A stretch of 64,000 nt of DNA from Kribbella qitaiheensis (GTDB lineage: Bacteria > Actinomycetota > Actinomycetes > Propionibacteriales > Kribbellaceae), in the NCBI RefSeq assembly GCF_014217565.1, contig NZ_CP043661.1, positions 6,510,001 through 6,574,000 of the forward strand, written 5' to 3'. Shown here piece after piece: positions 9,601-18,474 of the stretch; positions within the stretch are counted from its first letter, which is position 1, and each line of letters begins with the position of its first letter. The notes beneath the pieces are model-generated. The model did no database searches. It saw only the letters and a program-made list of their open reading frames with translations, and was not told the origin of the DNA. The translations under genes and the position numbers were made by a program.

Positions 9601-12600
9601 GGGAGTGCTGGCAACTCATCGGGGCGCGGTCAACCGGTTCCACTGGACCCAGCGCGCGTACTTCCGGTACACACCGGAGGACTCTGTACTGGTCAAGATC
9701 CCGACCGGCTTCGACGTGTCGGTGGGAGAGATCTTCGGTCCGCTGAGCCAAGGCGCCAGGTTGGTGATCGCCAAGCCAGGCGGCCACCTCGACACGGCGT
9801 ACCTGCGGGAGACCATCAAGGAACAGCAGGTCACCCAGGTGTACTTCGTGCCGTCGATGCTGGCGGTGATGCTCGCTGAAGGCGGGCTGGAGGAGTGCAC
9901 TTCCCTGCGGGTGCTGCTGTCCGGTGGCGAAGAGCTTCCGGCGGCGCTGGCCCGGCAGGTGCTGGATCGCCTGCCCTGGGTGGAGTTCTACAACCAGTAC
10001 GGACCGACCGAGGCCGCGATCGATTCGACGGCCTGGCGCATCACCTCCGACAGCCTGGAAGGGCTGCACCGGGTGCCGATCGCTGCCGTGTCCGGTCAGG
10101 TCGGACTGCACGACAACGTGCGGCTCTATGTCCTCGATGACGCCATGGCAGTCGTCCCGACCGGGGCACCTGGCGAGCTGTTCATCGGCGGTGCCGGTGT
10201 GGCACGTGGGTACCTACGGCGGCCGGAGCTTACCGGCGAGCGGTTCATCCCGGATCCCTTCCGCGATGGGCGGCTCTACCGGACCGGTGACCAGGTGCGC
10301 TGGACCACCGATGGCCGGCTGGAGATCCTCGGCCGCGTCGACGACCAGGTCAAGCTGAACGGCGCCCGCGTCGAACTCGGTGAGATTCAGGCCGCGCTGG
10401 CCTTGCACCCCTCGGTCCAGCACGCAGTGGTGATCGTCCGGGACAAACGACTGGTTGGTTACGTCGTCGTCACCTCGAGCGTTGACCTCCGGGGGTACCT
10501 GGCCGAGTCGCTGCCGGAGTTCATGGTGCCCAGCACCATCGTGCCGCTCGACTCGTTGCCGTTGACACCCAACGGAAAGCTGGATCGCGCCGCACTGCCC
10601 GCGCCGGCTGCCGCCGTGCAGGCTTCGCGTTCGGTGCTGAGCAGTTCGGTCGAACAGACCCTGGCCGAGCTGTACGCCGAGGTGCTGAGCATCGAGCTGG
10701 TCGGACCGGAGGACGGGTTCTTCGAGCTGGGTGGCGACAGCATCATGTCGATCCAGTTGGTGAGCCGTGCTCGCAAGGCCGGGTTGATCTTCACGCCGCG
10801 GGATGTCTTCCGGCACCAGACCGTCGCCAAGCTCGCGGCTGTCACCACCGTTGACGAGACCGTCCAGCAGAAGCCGGCCGAGAAGCTCCTCCGGGCGCTC
10901 TTCGCCGAGGTGCTGAGCATCGAGGAGGTCGGTCTCGACGACGGGTTCTTCGAGCTGGGTGGCGACAGCATCATGTCGATCCAGTTGGTGAGCCGTGCTC
11001 GCAAGGCCGGGCTGATCTTCACGCCGCGGGATGTCTTCCGGCACCAGACCGTCGCCAAGCTCGCGGCAGTCTCGACCGTCGACGCCGCGGCTGGATCGGC
11101 CGGGGCTGCTTCGGCCGGGGCCGGATCGGCGAGGGTTGCTGAGGTCGGGCCGGTCCAGTTGACACCGCTCCAGACTGCGCTAGCCGCAACCGGCGAGGCC
11201 TGGTCAGGGTTCCACCAGTCGGTGCTCATCCAGATCCCTGCGGATCTCGGGCTCGACCGGTTGACCGGGGCTCTCCAGAAAGTGGTCGACCACCATGACG
11301 CGCTGCGGTTCGTAGTGCGGAAGGACGGCGGATCTTGGTCGCTGGAGTCGCGGGCTGTCGGTTCGGTTGATGCGACTGCCTGCGTGACGCGGGTGGACAT
11401 TGCCGGACTGACGGCTGACGAGCAGGACGCGGTCCAGGTCGAGGCGGCCGAGGCGGCACGCGCTCGGCTGGCGCCGTACGACGGGACGATGCTGCAGGTG
11501 GTCTGGTTCGATGCCGGGCCGGCGGAATCCGGGCGGCTGCTGGTGCTGATCCACCACCTGTCGGTGGACGGTGTGTCCTGGCGCATCCTGCTTCCGGATC
11601 TGCTGTCCGCCTGGCAGGGCGAGGCGCTCGACCCGGTCGGTACTTCGTTCGCCGCCTGGAGCAAGCAGTTGCCTGCAGCAACTGGATTTGTGGTCGCCGA
11701 AGAGCCGTTGGTGGGCAGCCGGGCGCTGGAGTCGACCGACATTGTTGCCAACGCCGGCAAGCTGGAGGTTGTTCTTCCGGTTGCGACCACCCAGCCGTTG
11801 CTCACCAAGGTGGGACAGGCTGTCCATGGCGGGATCAATGACGTACTGCTGGCTGGCCTCGCGCTGGCGGTGAAGCGCTGGCGTGGTCACGAGTCGGTGC
11901 TGATCGACCTCGAAGGGCACGGTCGCGACGCCGTACCGGGGGCTGATGTCTCCCGCACAGTCGGCTGGTTCACCGAGATCAAGCCGGTCCGGCTGACGGC
12001 GGTGGACGACGATCCTGGTGCGACGCTGAAGGCAGTGAAGGAGCAGTTGCGCACGGCAACAGATCCAAGGGAAGGAAGGAGAGAAGGGGAAGGCGGGGAA
12101 GCGAGGCGTGGAGGACGGGCGCAGCTCGTTGTGAACTACCTCGGGCGGGTGGAGTCGCCGGTGGCTACGGACTGGTCGCTCGTGCCGGGCGGTGCTGGAC
12201 TGGTCCCTGGTGCGGACCCGCGGATGCCGCTGGGCCACGCGATCGAGCTGAACGCGATGGTGCTCGACGGCCCGGACGGTCCCGAACTGCGCGCCGAATG
12301 GACCTGGGCGGACGGCGTACTGACCTCCGACGAGGTCGCCGAACTCGCCCAGCTCTGGTGGGACGCACTGGCCGGCCTGGTCGGCGCGGAAGCCTCCGGG
12401 CACACGCCGTCGGACTTCCCGCTGGTCGCGATCGACCAGGAGCGGCTGTCCTTGCTGGAAGCGAAGCACCCCGACCTGGAGTCGCTGCTGCCCGTCACCT
12501 CGCTGCAGGAAGGCTTCCTCTACTACTCCCTGCTGGAGGGGGAGGGGATCGACCTCTACACCGGCCGGATCTGGATGGACCTGGAGGGAGCGCTCGACGT

Positions 12601-13825
12601 ACCGGCGCTACGCCGCTCGGCCAAGAGCTTGCTGGTCAGGCACCAGACCCTGCGGGCCGGCTTCACCCACGACGCGCTCGGCAATCCCTTGCAGATAGTG
12701 CACGAGCAACTCGAGCTGCCGTGGACCGAGGTCGACCTGAGCACGCTCGACGAGCTCAGCCAGGAGGCCGAAGTACTGCGGCTGCTTGAGGCCGAGCAAC
12801 TGACGAAGTTCGATCCCGAGCGGCCGCCGTTGCTGCGGTTCGTGGTGATCAAGCTCGGTCCGGCACTGCATCGGCTGGTACTGACGAACCACCACCTGGT
12901 GCTCGACGGCTGGTCGATCCCGGTGCTGCTGCGCGAACTGTTCGCGGCGTACGCCGAAGGTGGCGACGGGACCAAGCTGCCCCGCGTGGCGCCGTACCCG
13001 GACTACCTGGAATGGCTTGCGGAGCACGATCTCGAGAACGACCGCACCGCGTGGAACGCCGCGCTGGAAGGTGTCACCGAGCCGACCCTGGTCGCGCCCG
13101 GTATCGCCGAAGGCCATGCGGTCCTGCCCGAGCGGGTAACGGAACACCTGACTCCTGAACTCGGCGAAGCTGTTGCAGCGCTGGCGCGGCGTACCGGGGT
13201 CACGGTGAACACCGTCATCCAGTCGGCCTGGGGACTGTTGCTGTCCCGGCTGACCGGCCGCGACGACGTGGTCTTCGGTACTACGGTGTCGGGCCGGCCG
13301 CCGGAGATCACCGGCATCGAGCAGATGGTCGGGCTGTTCGTGAACACCATCCCGGTGCGGATCCGGACCCGTTCCGACGACACCGTCGGCGCGTACCTCG
13401 GCCGCCTCCAGGACGAGCAGACCGCGCTGTCCGATCACCACCACCTCGGCACCAGCGAGATCCTCGCCGGCGCGGGACTCGGCCCGCTGTTCGACAGCAC
13501 GGTCGTGTTCTTCAACTACCCGATCGACGCCGGCGTGATGAAGCTGTCGGTGAACGGGGTCCGGCTGGTGCACATCGACGCCCGCGACGACACCCACTTC
13601 GCGCTGCGGCTCAGCGTGTTCCCGGGCGAGGACGGGTTCCAGCTCAACCTCGACTCCCGGCCGGACGCGTTCAGCCGCGCCGAGACCGAAGACCACCTGC
13701 GCCGCTACATCGAGCTGCTGCGGGAGATGACCGCCGCCGGGACCAGTCCGGTCGCCGAGCTCGGCGCGGTCAGCCAGGCCGAGCAGGACCGGCTGCTCGT
13801 CGAGTGGGGTGGTTACGGCGACTGA
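3680..13825 (+). CDS. Non-ribosomal peptide synthetase, C-A(truncated)-A-T-C-A-T-T-E-C
   Basis: 3381-residue NRPS. Approximate domains: C 10-440 (HHVTFDG); A1 460-770 (YTSGSTG and YGPTEA, but motifs A6-A10 absent); A2 778-1260, complete (NGKLDR near 1250); T 1285-1345 (LGGNSL); C 1360-1795 (HHIACDG); A3 1820-2310 (NGKLDR near 2297); two T domains (LGGDSI near 2349 and 2426); E 2490-2930 ([13 protein letters not shown]); terminal C 2936-3375 (HHLVLDG). Hand-read specificity residues: A1 D-V-W-H-F-S-L-I-D (serine type), A2 D-L-T-K-L-G-E-V-G (asparagine type), A3 D-V-G-Y-L-G-Q-I-D (resembles ornithine codes, not secure). No thioesterase or reductase domain follows; the protein stops in the linker where another A domain would begin. 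ATG 3689 is an alternative start. The peptide would contain Asn plus one residue passing an E domain. Confidence 0.95.
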   Translation: MRIMAENSIVRLPLSAAQSSVWYAHQLDRSGHRYTIAECVEIHGSVDPALFEQAWRRLAHEAEACRVRAVHNDDGLSQELHTQVPDSIVATVDVTAEADPRAAAFAWMRADLARPVDLTTGDLTATVLFTVSADSAIWYQRGHHVTFDGYSGGVVAKRLAALYDDLVAGRPFGPSPFGTLTQLIEEEQEYRGSDAFVADRDYWMDQLADLPDPARLSWRTPGRDRTDEVPLRSSGALTSDDTTRLRKAARSAGTHWSIWTIAVTAAYLHRVTGLTDLVLTLPVTARTTALTLATPGMLSNHVPLRVPVSPRQSMAELVPVVTEALRAALKHQRYRQEDIRHDLGLPADGGGIAGPMLNVMAFNHDLRFGGHRTTLHNLSHGAIDDLAIAVYDDGAGLRIDIDGSADRYDTDELDSYQTRFVRFLECVVAEPQLPIGQIELVSADERRKVLVDWNQTAVSLDGGSLADLFESQVRRTPNATALRYHGTEVTYAQLNRRANKLAHHLISEGVGPEKVIGLALPRSIDLLVAMYAVVKTGAAYLPIDLSYPADRISYVVEDAEPAFVITTESAAAAMPNGVRLLLSDSHLEDLVAARPDTDPTDADRTIPLTPEHPAYVIYTSGSTGRPKGVLVPHAGVVNRLLWMQAEYRLKAGDRLLQKTPMGFDVSVWEFFWGLQVGACLVIAKPEGHRDPAYLAKLIQDEGVTTVHFVPSMLTAFLADPGAAGCTGLRRVFCSGEALSMELAEDFRFQLPDVPLHNLYGPTEASIDVSYWQHAGETASTLPKMFAAQVARVPGQPAVVSADRRMSYAELDAAADRMARVLLQHGAGPERFVAVALPRTPELLVTLLAVVKTGAAYLPIDLTYPADRIAYLLEDARPALLVTEESVELPDHDVPTLLLEALIDAGPASAPKIDVSPGYPAYLIYTSGSTGMPKGVVVEHRALGQYLRWVTEMYGGLSGQTLLHSPVSFDLTVTSMFGALVRGGCVQLGAIDDGVAGAEDPLTFVKATPSHLPMLEGLAADRFGSGELLLGGEALRGSALTEWRKAHPDITLVNEYGPTEATVGCVEYRLEPGDEIPAGVVPIGRPVWNTQVYVLDDNLLPVPPGFSGELYLAGVQLARGYLNRSSLTAERFVANPYGVPGSRMYRSGDVVRWNADGVLEYLGRADDQVKIRGFRIELGEIESALLHQADVAKAAVIVHKSSSGDQQLVAYVVADGNDLDPVALREAVAGRLPEYMVPSLVMQVDDLPVTPNGKLDRKALPEPDFSSLTTSRGPRTPEQEILCGLYAELLGLVRVGIDDSFFELGGNSLMATRLMSRIRATLGVELSVRALFEHPTVAGLSTQLDGVTAARPPIQVREREEQVPLSFAQRRLWFMNRFEGPSATYNNAFAVSLDGTLDIEALQAALADVVERHKTLRTIFADDNGTPHQVVLEPSTVPLPVARIDEAELAERLDQGAGYAFDLSVETPLRTTLFALAPERHVLLITLHHIACDGWSTTPMARDIATAYAARVSGAAPAWTPLPVQYADYAQWQRELLGDEADPDSRARQQIEYWSDQLAGLPDQLELPTDRPRPAVASNRGDVVPVAVSHDLYAELSALAQANHVSLFMLLQAALATLLTRLGAGTDVPIGTPNAGRTDESLDDLVGMFVNPLVLRTDTSGDPTFEELLARVRETNLSAYAHQDLPFDRLVDIVNPVRSTARHPLFQVMMPYQSDDPAAVELPGLTVSHAPVDSGIAQFDLQLALREGVDGLSGHLEFALDLFDRGTAEQLVERFGQVLRQVAEAPDQRIGALEVIGAAERELLVAGRNETDREIDWSTISELVERQTVRTPNAVAVHDHGSELSYAELNAEANRLAHHLRELEVGPDVVVGVHVDRSAGLIIAALAVLKAGGVYLPLDPDYPASRLAYLVEDAEASFVISRSDLAGDLPATDARVVLIDSNDWAEAPATDLPAVAGPDDVAYLIYTSGSTGRPKGVLATHRGAVNRFHWTQRAYFRYTPEDSVLVKIPTGFDVSVGEIFGPLSQGARLVIAKPGGHLDTAYLRETIKEQQVTQVYFVPSMLAVMLAEGGLEECTSLRVLLSGGEELPAALARQVLDRLPWVEFYNQYGPTEAAIDSTAWRITSDSLEGLHRVPIAAVSGQVGLHDNVRLYVLDDAMAVVPTGAPGELFIGGAGVARGYLRRPELTGERFIPDPFRDGRLYRTGDQVRWTTDGRLEILGRVDDQVKLNGARVELGEIQAALALHPSVQHAVVIVRDKRLVGYVVVTSSVDLRGYLAESLPEFMVPSTIVPLDSLPLTPNGKLDRAALPAPAAAVQASRSVLSSSVEQTLAELYAEVLSIELVGPEDGFFELGGDSIMSIQLVSRARKAGLIFTPRDVFRHQTVAKLAAVTTVDETVQQKPAEKLLRALFAEVLSIEEVGLDDGFFELGGDSIMSIQLVSRARKAGLIFTPRDVFRHQTVAKLAAVSTVDAAAGSAGAASAGAGSARVAEVGPVQLTPLQTALAATGEAWSGFHQSVLIQIPADLGLDRLTGALQKVVDHHDALRFVVRKDGGSWSLESRAVGSVDATACVTRVDIAGLTADEQDAVQVEAAEAARARLAPYDGTMLQVVWFDAGPAESGRLLVLIHHLSVDGVSWRILLPDLLSAWQGEALDPVGTSFAAWSKQLPAATGFVVAEEPLVGSRALESTDIVANAGKLEVVLPVATTQPLLTKVGQAVHGGINDVLLAGLALAVKRWRGHESVLIDLEGHGRDAVPGADVSRTVGWFTEIKPVRLTAVDDDPGATLKAVKEQLRTATDPREGRREGEGGEARRGGRAQLVVNYLGRVESPVATDWSLVPGGAGLVPGADPRMPLGHAIELNAMVLDGPDGPELRAEWTWADGVLTSDEVAELAQLWWDALAGLVGAEASGHTPSDFPLVAIDQERLSLLEAKHPDLESLLPVTSLQEGFLYYSLLEGEGIDLYTGRIWMDLEGALDVPALRRSAKSLLVRHQTLRAGFTHDALGNPLQIVHEQLELPWTEVDLSTLDELSQEAEVLRLLEAEQLTKFDPERPPLLRFVVIKLGPALHRLVLTNHHLVLDGWSIPVLLRELFAAYAEGGDGTKLPRVAPYPDYLEWLAEHDLENDRTAWNAALEGVTEPTLVAPGIAEGHAVLPERVTEHLTPELGEAVAALARRTGVTVNTVIQSAWGLLLSRLTGRDDVVFGTTVSGRPPEITGIEQMVGLFVNTIPVRIRTRSDDTVGAYLGRLQDEQTALSDHHHLGTSEILAGAGLGPLFDSTVVFFNYPIDAGVMKLSVNGVRLVHIDARDDTHFALRLSVFPGEDGFQLNLDSRPDAFSRAETEDHLRRYIELLREMTAAGTSPVAELGAVSQAEQDRLLVEWGGYGD
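10712..11067 (+). repeat. Tandem duplicated carrier-domain coding segment
   Basis: Two copies of a 128-bp segment, 10712-10839 and 10940-11067, lie 228 bp apart and differ at one base (a T/C in a leucine codon). They encode the core of two successive thiolation domains, including the phosphopantetheine serine in LGGDSI. A shorter identical stretch (GCCGAGGTGCTGAGCATCGA) precedes each. The near identity at synonymous positions indicates a recent duplication or gene conversion. Confidence 0.95.
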
Positions 13826-13874
13826 TCCGCACCACCTGCGTCACCCAAGCGAAATCCTCTAAGGAGTGCACACG

Positions 13875-14870
13875 ATGAACTCGCTGTTGCAACAAGTGTT
13901 CGAGACCAGGACCGCGGGTCCGGTGATCCTCGGCCCGGCCGATCACGAACTGGCCGAGCAGGTCGCTCGCCGGGTCGTGTCGGATGGCGACGGCTGGGTC
14001 AACTCCGACGCCTGGGTGGACGCCGCCCGGGACGGCTACCACGACCTGCCCGCCGTACTCCGGAAGGCGCTCGCTGAGTTCCGCCGCGACTCCGGGCCCG
14101 GCGGCGCCTTCCTGGTCCGCGGCCTGCCGGTCGACGAGAGCGCGGTGCCCGACACCCCGGCGTACAGCGGCTCGGTGCAGAAGGAGGGCACCGTTCCGGC
14201 TGCACTGCTGACCCTGGTCGCGAGTGGACTGGGCGATCCGGCCGCCTTCCTGGCGGAGAAGTCCGGCGCGCTCGTGCACGACGTCGTACCGGTGCCGGGC
14301 AGCGAGGCGTTCCAGGGCAACGAGGGCTCGGTGATGCTGTCCTTCCACAACGAGAACGCGTTCCACGCCCACCGGCCCGACTACGTCCTGCTGCTCTGCC
14401 TGCGCGCGGACCACGAGAAGGTGGCCGGCCTGCGGGTGTCCTGCATCCGCAAGGCCCTCGACAAGCTCAGCAAGGAGTGTGTCGAGGCCCTGTTCCGGCC
14501 GATCTACATCACCTCCCCGCCCCCGTCCTTCGGCGACGCCGGCCAGCTGACCGAGCCACACGGCATCCTCACCGGCGCACCGGACGACCCAGACCTCTTG
14601 GTCGACTTCGCCGCGACGAAGCCGCTCGGCCCAGACGCGGTAGAAGCAATGCGCGAACTCCAACGCACCTTGGCCGCCACCGCCGACACGATCTACCTCG
14701 AGCCCGGCGACCTGGCCATCGTCGACAACCGCGTCTCAGTCCACGGCCGCACCAGCTTCACCCCCCGCTACGACGGCCACGACCGCTGGCTCCAACGCAC
14801 CTTCTCAGTCCGAGACCTCCGAGCCTCCCGCTCCCTCCGCCCCAACGACTCCCACGTAATGATCCGCTGA
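13875..14870 (+). CDS. AsnO/VioC-like L-amino-acid beta-hydroxylase
   Basis: Predicted clavaminate-synthase-like Fe(II)/2-oxoglutarate oxygenase, 331 residues from ATG 13875. That start has AAGGAG at 13861-13866 with 8-base spacing; a GTG at 13866 is less likely. Iron ligands appear as H158-N-E160 (FHNENAFH) and distal H290 (VSVHGRTSF), with an arginine near 308 for 2-oxoglutarate. The block HNENAFHAHRPDYVLLLCLR is characteristic of the group that contains AsnO (free L-Asn to 3-hydroxy-Asn) and VioC (L-Arg hydroxylation). Because the adjacent NRPS has an Asn-type adenylation code, free asparagine is the leading substrate. It is the last gene before the terminator at 14887. Asn versus Arg cannot be settled by eye. 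Confidence 0.87.
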   Translation: MNSLLQQVFETRTAGPVILGPADHELAEQVARRVVSDGDGWVNSDAWVDAARDGYHDLPAVLRKALAEFRRDSGPGGAFLVRGLPVDESAVPDTPAYSGSVQKEGTVPAALLTLVASGLGDPAAFLAEKSGALVHDVVPVPGSEAFQGNEGSVMLSFHNENAFHAHRPDYVLLLCLRADHEKVAGLRVSCIRKALDKLSKECVEALFRPIYITSPPPSFGDAGQLTEPHGILTGAPDDPDLLVDFAATKPLGPDAVEAMRELQRTLAATADTIYLEPGDLAIVDNRVSVHGRTSFTPRYDGHDRWLQRTFSVRDLRASRSLRPNDSHVMIR

Positions 14871-14886
14871 CCCCCCACAGAAAAGA

Positions 14887-14924
14887 GGAAACCCCGGGCG
14901 TCTCCCTCCGCGCCCGGGGTTTCC
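14887..14924 (+). terminator. Terminator of the NRPS operon
   Basis: A perfect 14-bp inverted repeat, GGAAACCCCGGGCG at 14887-14900 and its complement at 14911-14924, with a 10-base loop, starts 16 bases after the oxygenase stop. There is no clear U tract, as is usual for actinomycete terminators. Confidence 0.85.
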
Positions 14925-14994
14925 GCCTGCTAGTGCCCCCGTGCCGGAAGTGCCGTTGCGCTACCGCGATGGACGCACCCGACCACCGCTATCG

Positions 14995-15260
14995 TTAACG
15001 GAACTTCCGATACGCGGCGTCCTGCTTCTGAAGTTCGCTGGATAAGTCGGTCTCGGACGGGTTTGTCCGGTGACGCATTGGTGGTATCGGGGGTTTCGGC
15101 TGCTGGGAGATCTCATGGCAGGCGGCGCACAGCGCGGACAGGTCGTCGGCACTGATGTCCTGCGCGGCGGTAGTACTCCGGCCTGCCGGAGTCGGCCGGC
15201 CACCCGTTGCCTGCGGTATGGACGTCTTTGTGCATCGGCTGAGTGTCCCAAGCCGATCGC
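14995..15260 (-). pseudogene. Possible remnant of an HNH-endonuclease-like C-terminus
   Basis: On the minus strand an open frame without a usable start codon ends at 14995. It contains DDLSALCAACHEIS, which resembles the C-terminal CxxC/H part of HNH nuclease domains (pattern DL-ALC--CH). The frame is closed upstream by a TGA near 15265, so at most about 88 codons remain and no complete HNH fold is present. It looks like the tail of a decayed gene. The resemblance is by eye only. Confidence 0.3.
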
Positions 15261-15330
15261 GTGCTCAGGTCGTGCACAAAGCGCGGAACGCTCGCATCGG
15301 TTGCCGGGCCTCTGTGCATCCGCTGAGCGT
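15228..15330. repeat. Imperfect direct repeats in an intergenic region
   Basis: TTGTGCATCGGCTGAGTGT at 15228-15246 recurs as CTGTGCATCCGCTGAGCGT at 15312-15330 (16 of 19 positions equal). A related GTGCACAAAGCG lies between them. The function is unknown; this may be part of a dispersed intergenic repeat or a decayed coding tract. The rest of 14925-15511 holds no convincing gene. Confidence 0.5.
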
Positions 15331-15511
15331 TTTCCGGGGGCGGGATACTCAGCTGGTGCTCAGAGACGCCCGCACCGGGGGACGAGGGCGAACTATGGAA
15401 AGGCATGACATCCTCCCTCCGCCTTGCGAACCACCCACCTGAGCACCGGAGCTGACGCACGAACTGCGGACGCAGCTGAGTCGTACAACATCATCGTTCG
15501 ACGGATGGGGC

Positions 15512-16126
15512 TCAAGGCAAGACGAGGCGTTCGGCGGCGGCGATCATCAGGTCGGCGACCTGGTCACTGGGCAGCGCTCGACCTGTATAGAGCTGATCGA
15601 AGAATTCGAAGCCAGTGACTGCCCACAGGAGATTTGCGGCCTCGGCCGCAGTGACGCCAGTTCGCAGCGCATTCTGTTCGGCGAGCCGATCCGTGTGGTG
15701 GGCGATGCCCGCGGCGCGCGCTTCGCCCATCCGCTGGATGGCACCGCCGACAGCCTCTGGATCGAGTTGCGCCATCGAGTACAACACTCGCAGCACCTCA
15801 CGGTGCGAGGCGAAGACCGGCACTGAGGCGCGGATCGATTCGCGCAGGCTCTCGCGGGCATCAGGCCTGTCGGTGCTGCCGACGGTCCGATCGAAGCCGC
15901 CTCGCCGGCGGAGGTCGTCACCGAGTGCGTCGAACAGTCCGGCCCGCGAGCCGAACACCAGGTAGATCGTCGACCGCGAGACCCCGGCCATCGCCGCCAC
16001 CCGCTCGATACTGACCGCTTCGGTCGGGGCTTCGCGCAGCCGTCGGTAGACCGCGTCGAGGATCCGGCGACGAGTTACCTCAGCGGTGTCGGCGCGCAGG
16101 CGCTGCTCGTACTGGCGCGTCGTCAT
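15512..16126 (-). CDS. TetR/AcrR-family transcriptional regulator
   Basis: TetR-type repressor of about 204 residues. The N-terminal helix-turn-helix is clear: RRRILDAVYRRL, then IERVAAMAGVSRSTIYLVFG, followed by a helical ligand-binding region of normal length. I prefer the ATG at 16126 (MTTRQYEQ) as start; an upstream ATG at 16165 would add 13 residues without family features. It is divergent to an SDR gene, and the shared 116-base region holds a three-unit repeat (16150-16206) that is a good candidate operator. Such pairs usually mean the regulator controls itself and the oxidoreductase in response to a small molecule. The ligand is unknown. Confidence 0.9.
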   Translation of the reverse strand: MTTRQYEQRLRADTAEVTRRRILDAVYRRLREAPTEAVSIERVAAMAGVSRSTIYLVFGSRAGLFDALGDDLRRRGGFDRTVGSTDRPDARESLRESIRASVPVFASHREVLRVLYSMAQLDPEAVGGAIQRMGEARAAGIAHHTDRLAEQNALRTGVTAAEAANLLWAVTGFEFFDQLYTGRALPSDQVADLMIAAAERLVLP

Positions 16127-16149
16127 GGTCGGGAATTCTACATTTTGAC

Positions 16150-16206
16150 TTGACAGTATGTCCACTCAAAGACACTCTGTACATCGAAAGACGCCCTGTC
16201 CAGTGA
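16150..16206. promoter_or_regulatory. Three direct 19-bp repeats, probable TetR operator
   Basis: Three contiguous 19-bp units: TTGACAGTATGTCCACTCA (16150-16168), AAGACACTCTGTACATCGA (16169-16187) and AAGACGCCCTGTCCAGTGA (16188-16206). They share GAC at positions 3-5, TGT at 10-12 and CA at 14-15; the first contains the small palindrome GACA-GTA-TGTC. They sit between the divergent TetR and SDR starts. Confidence 0.6.
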
Positions 16207-16242
16207 AATATCCCGGACTCCGAAGACGGATCAGGAGACTCC

Positions 16243-16989
16243 TTGCCCCAGCTCAGCAACCGCGGCAGCGCTGCCATCGTGACCGGCGCCTCGCGTGGCA
16301 TCGGCCGCGCCATCGCCGAACGGCTCGGGTCGAACGGCGCGAGCATTGTCGTCAACTACCACTCCAATGTCGCGGCAGCCGAAGCCGTGGTATCTGCCAT
16401 CGAGAACAGCGGTGGGAAGGCGACGGCGGTGCGCGCCGACGTTGCGGTGCCAGACGATGTCCGCCGCTTGTTCGACATCGCCGGTGACCTCTACGGCCCA
16501 CCGGATCTCGTCGTGCACAGTGCCGGCATCACCCGCTTCGCGCCTCTTGCCGAGGCTACGGACGACGACTACGACCACGTTTTCGACACCAACACCAGAT
16601 CTACCTTCGCCACCCTGCGGGAGGCCGCGAACAGAGTGCCGGACAACGGCCGCATCGTGGTCATCTCGAGCGGCGCGGCCGTCTCGCCCCGGCCCGGCGC
16701 CGGTATCTACGCCGCCAGCAAGGCGGCCTGCGACCAAATGGTCCGGGTCCTCGCTAAGGAACTCGGACAGCGGGGCGTCACTGTCAACAGCGTGCTTCCG
16801 GGACCGACCAGGACCGAATCGATCGCGGCGACCCTGCCGGCAGAGATGGCCGCCGCGATCGCGGCTCAGACTCCGCTTGGTCGACTCGCCGAGCCCGCAG
16901 ACATCGCCGACATCGTGGCATTTCTCGCCTCCGATGACAGTCGGTGGATCACCGGTCAGGCGATCCATGCCGGGGGCGGGATGTTCTGA
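16243..16989 (+). CDS. Short-chain dehydrogenase/reductase (SDR)
   Basis: Classical NAD(P)-dependent SDR of 248 residues. It shows the cofactor motif TGASRGIG near the N-terminus, an NAG-like HSAGIT block, catalytic serine region VISSGAAVS and active-site Y156-A-A-S-K160, and ends with the usual substrate-loop pattern GGGMF. The start is TTG at 16243, supported by CAGGAGA at 16232-16238 and the family N-terminus. It resembles 3-oxoacyl-ACP reductase/glucose-dehydrogenase-like SDRs, which have very broad substrates, so no specific reaction is claimed. It is divergent from and probably repressed by the TetR regulator. Confidence 0.9.
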   Translation: MPQLSNRGSAAIVTGASRGIGRAIAERLGSNGASIVVNYHSNVAAAEAVVSAIENSGGKATAVRADVAVPDDVRRLFDIAGDLYGPPDLVVHSAGITRFAPLAEATDDDYDHVFDTNTRSTFATLREAANRVPDNGRIVVISSGAAVSPRPGAGIYAASKAACDQMVRVLAKELGQRGVTVNSVLPGPTRTESIAATLPAEMAAAIAAQTPLGRLAEPADIADIVAFLASDDSRWITGQAIHAGGGMF

Positions 16990-17155
16990 CCCTGTGGTGG
17001 CCAGCAGGCAGAGCGAGCACCCGCCGCGCGCCTCGGCTGGGAGCAGGTGCAAGACCTCCTCGGCCGATGGGAGCTTCCCGGCGAGGTTGGTGAGGACGGT
17101 GTCGACCACGCCCTGCCAGACGGCCGGGATCCGCGCTGTGTTGCGAACCGTGGCG

Positions 17156-17303
17156 TACAGGTTTCCATGCCTCCGACGTCGTGGCGGGCGAAGGACCGGC
17201 GGGGATCGTGTTCGGCTTCGGTGATGTCCACGAGAACGCGATCGGACAGGGGATCGCGGCCATCGGTGACCTACTGCGTGAAGGTGGCGGCCAGCGACAG
17301 TAG
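17156..17303 (+). pseudogene. Possible remnant of a MocR/GntR-aminotransferase regulator C-terminus
   Basis: A short plus-strand frame reads GIVFGFGDVHENAIGQGIA then AIGDLLREGG, ending at TAG 17301-17303. This looks like the extreme C-terminus of MocR-type regulators (aminotransferase-fold end), with nothing recognisable upstream. It overlaps the 3' end of the amidase gene on the other strand. The rest of 16990-17270 shows no gene I can support. The call is low-confidence because the match is short and was made by eye. Confidence 0.25.
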
Positions 17304-18374
17304 GGAGGACTCGGAGTTGGGTGGGCCTATTAGTTGGAGGGATGGGGGGACTGGGCCGGTGGTGGGTTGCAGGGGGAGGGCTACGGCGGGGAGGCCGGCC
17401 AGGTTTACCGGGGCGGTTAGGGCGGTGAAGTCGTAGCGGGATTCGTCGCCGAGTTTTGGTGGGGGCGCGATCATCGTGGGGAGGGCGAGTACGCCATACC
17501 GGTTGAGGAGGACGTCCAGTTGGGTGCGGAACTGGCGGCCTAGTTCGCGGGCGTCGGCGACCATTTCGTCGTCTAGGTACTTGCCTCGGGTGATCCAGTC
17601 GCGGACTCGGTCGCTCATGCGGCCGCCATCGAGTAGGTGCTGGTGGGCCTTGTAGCCCTCGGCGTTGATGATCAGGCCGGCGGCGACACCGGCGCGTAGC
17701 CAGCCGGTGAGTGGGACGTCGACGACGTTGCTGTCGGAGTTGGCGAGTGCTTCGTCGACGGCCTGATCCACGGCCGGGTCGACGGTGACGTCGGGCAAGC
17801 GGAGTCGTGCGATCTCGCCGTCGTACGGGGTGGTGGTGAAGCCTGGTTCGAGGAGGGTCATCGCCTGGGCCAGGCCGGCAGCGTTCGGGGCGATCGCGCC
17901 GATGGTGTCCATGGTGGGGGCGAATGCGAACACGCCGTCGAGGGGGAGGCGGCCGGCGGTGGTTTTGAGGCCGGCTACTCCGCAGCAGGCGGCGGGCAAG
18001 CGGCTGGAGCCGCCGGTGTCGGTGCAGATCGCGATGTCGGCTTCGCCCTTGGCGACTGCCACGCCTGAGCCGCTTGACGATCCGCCGGGGACCAGCGAGC
18101 GGTCGAGTGGGTTGCGTGGTGTGCCGGTCCACGGGTTGACCCCGTCCGGTGGGCGGCAGAGCTCGGTCAGGTTGGTCTTGCCTACGAAGACCGCACCGGC
18201 CGCGCGCGCTCTCGCGACGACCGGTGCGTCGGCGAGCGCAGGTTTCGCGTCGTCACCGACGGCCGGACAGGCCGCGGTGGTCGGCAGGCCTTCGATGTCG
18301 ATCGCGTCCTTCACCGCAACGCGCGGCCCGGTCGCGATGGCCGGAGGATCAAGGCGGACAAGCCAGGTGGTCAT
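17271..18374 (-). CDS. Amidase-signature family amidohydrolase
   Basis: Amidase-signature enzyme, 367 residues, hydrolysing an unidentified amide. The Ser-cis-Ser-Lys catalytic set is visible: lysine in RVAVKDAID, the glycine/serine-rich loop PGGSSSGSGVAVAKG and the nucleophile region DTGGSSRLPAA. The start is taken at ATG 18374 (MTTWLVRLDPP) because the protein then begins just before the catalytic-lysine block; the frame is open further upstream but that extension is low-complexity. It is shorter than typical 450-500-residue amidases and lacks the usual N-terminal helical region, though the catalytic core is intact. It lies 100 bases downstream of a SARP regulator on the same strand. Confidence 0.88.
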   Translation of the reverse strand: MTTWLVRLDPPAIATGPRVAVKDAIDIEGLPTTAACPAVGDDAKPALADAPVVARARAAGAVFVGKTNLTELCRPPDGVNPWTGTPRNPLDRSLVPGGSSSGSGVAVAKGEADIAICTDTGGSSRLPAACCGVAGLKTTAGRLPLDGVFAFAPTMDTIGAIAPNAAGLAQAMTLLEPGFTTTPYDGEIARLRLPDVTVDPAVDQAVDEALANSDSNVVDVPLTGWLRAGVAAGLIINAEGYKAHQHLLDGGRMSDRVRDWITRGKYLDDEMVADARELGRQFRTQLDVLLNRYGVLALPTMIAPPPKLGDESRYDFTALTAPVNLAGLPAVALPLQPTTGPVPPSLQLIGPPNSESSLLSLAATFTQ

Positions 18375-18474
18375 GAAGCCCACTTCGGTTGACGGATAGA
18401 CGATCGGGCCGCCCTGGCTGGCGGGTCGGGCGGGCGGTGGTCGGGCCGCTCTGCTGGCGGGCAGGCGGACTGGG

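Noticed and set aside
16231-18132. Long minus-strand frame across the SDR and amidase region
   Set aside because: Out of frame with the clear amidase and antisense to the SDR; the stretch around 17000-17200 looks slightly protein-like but has no start and no family.
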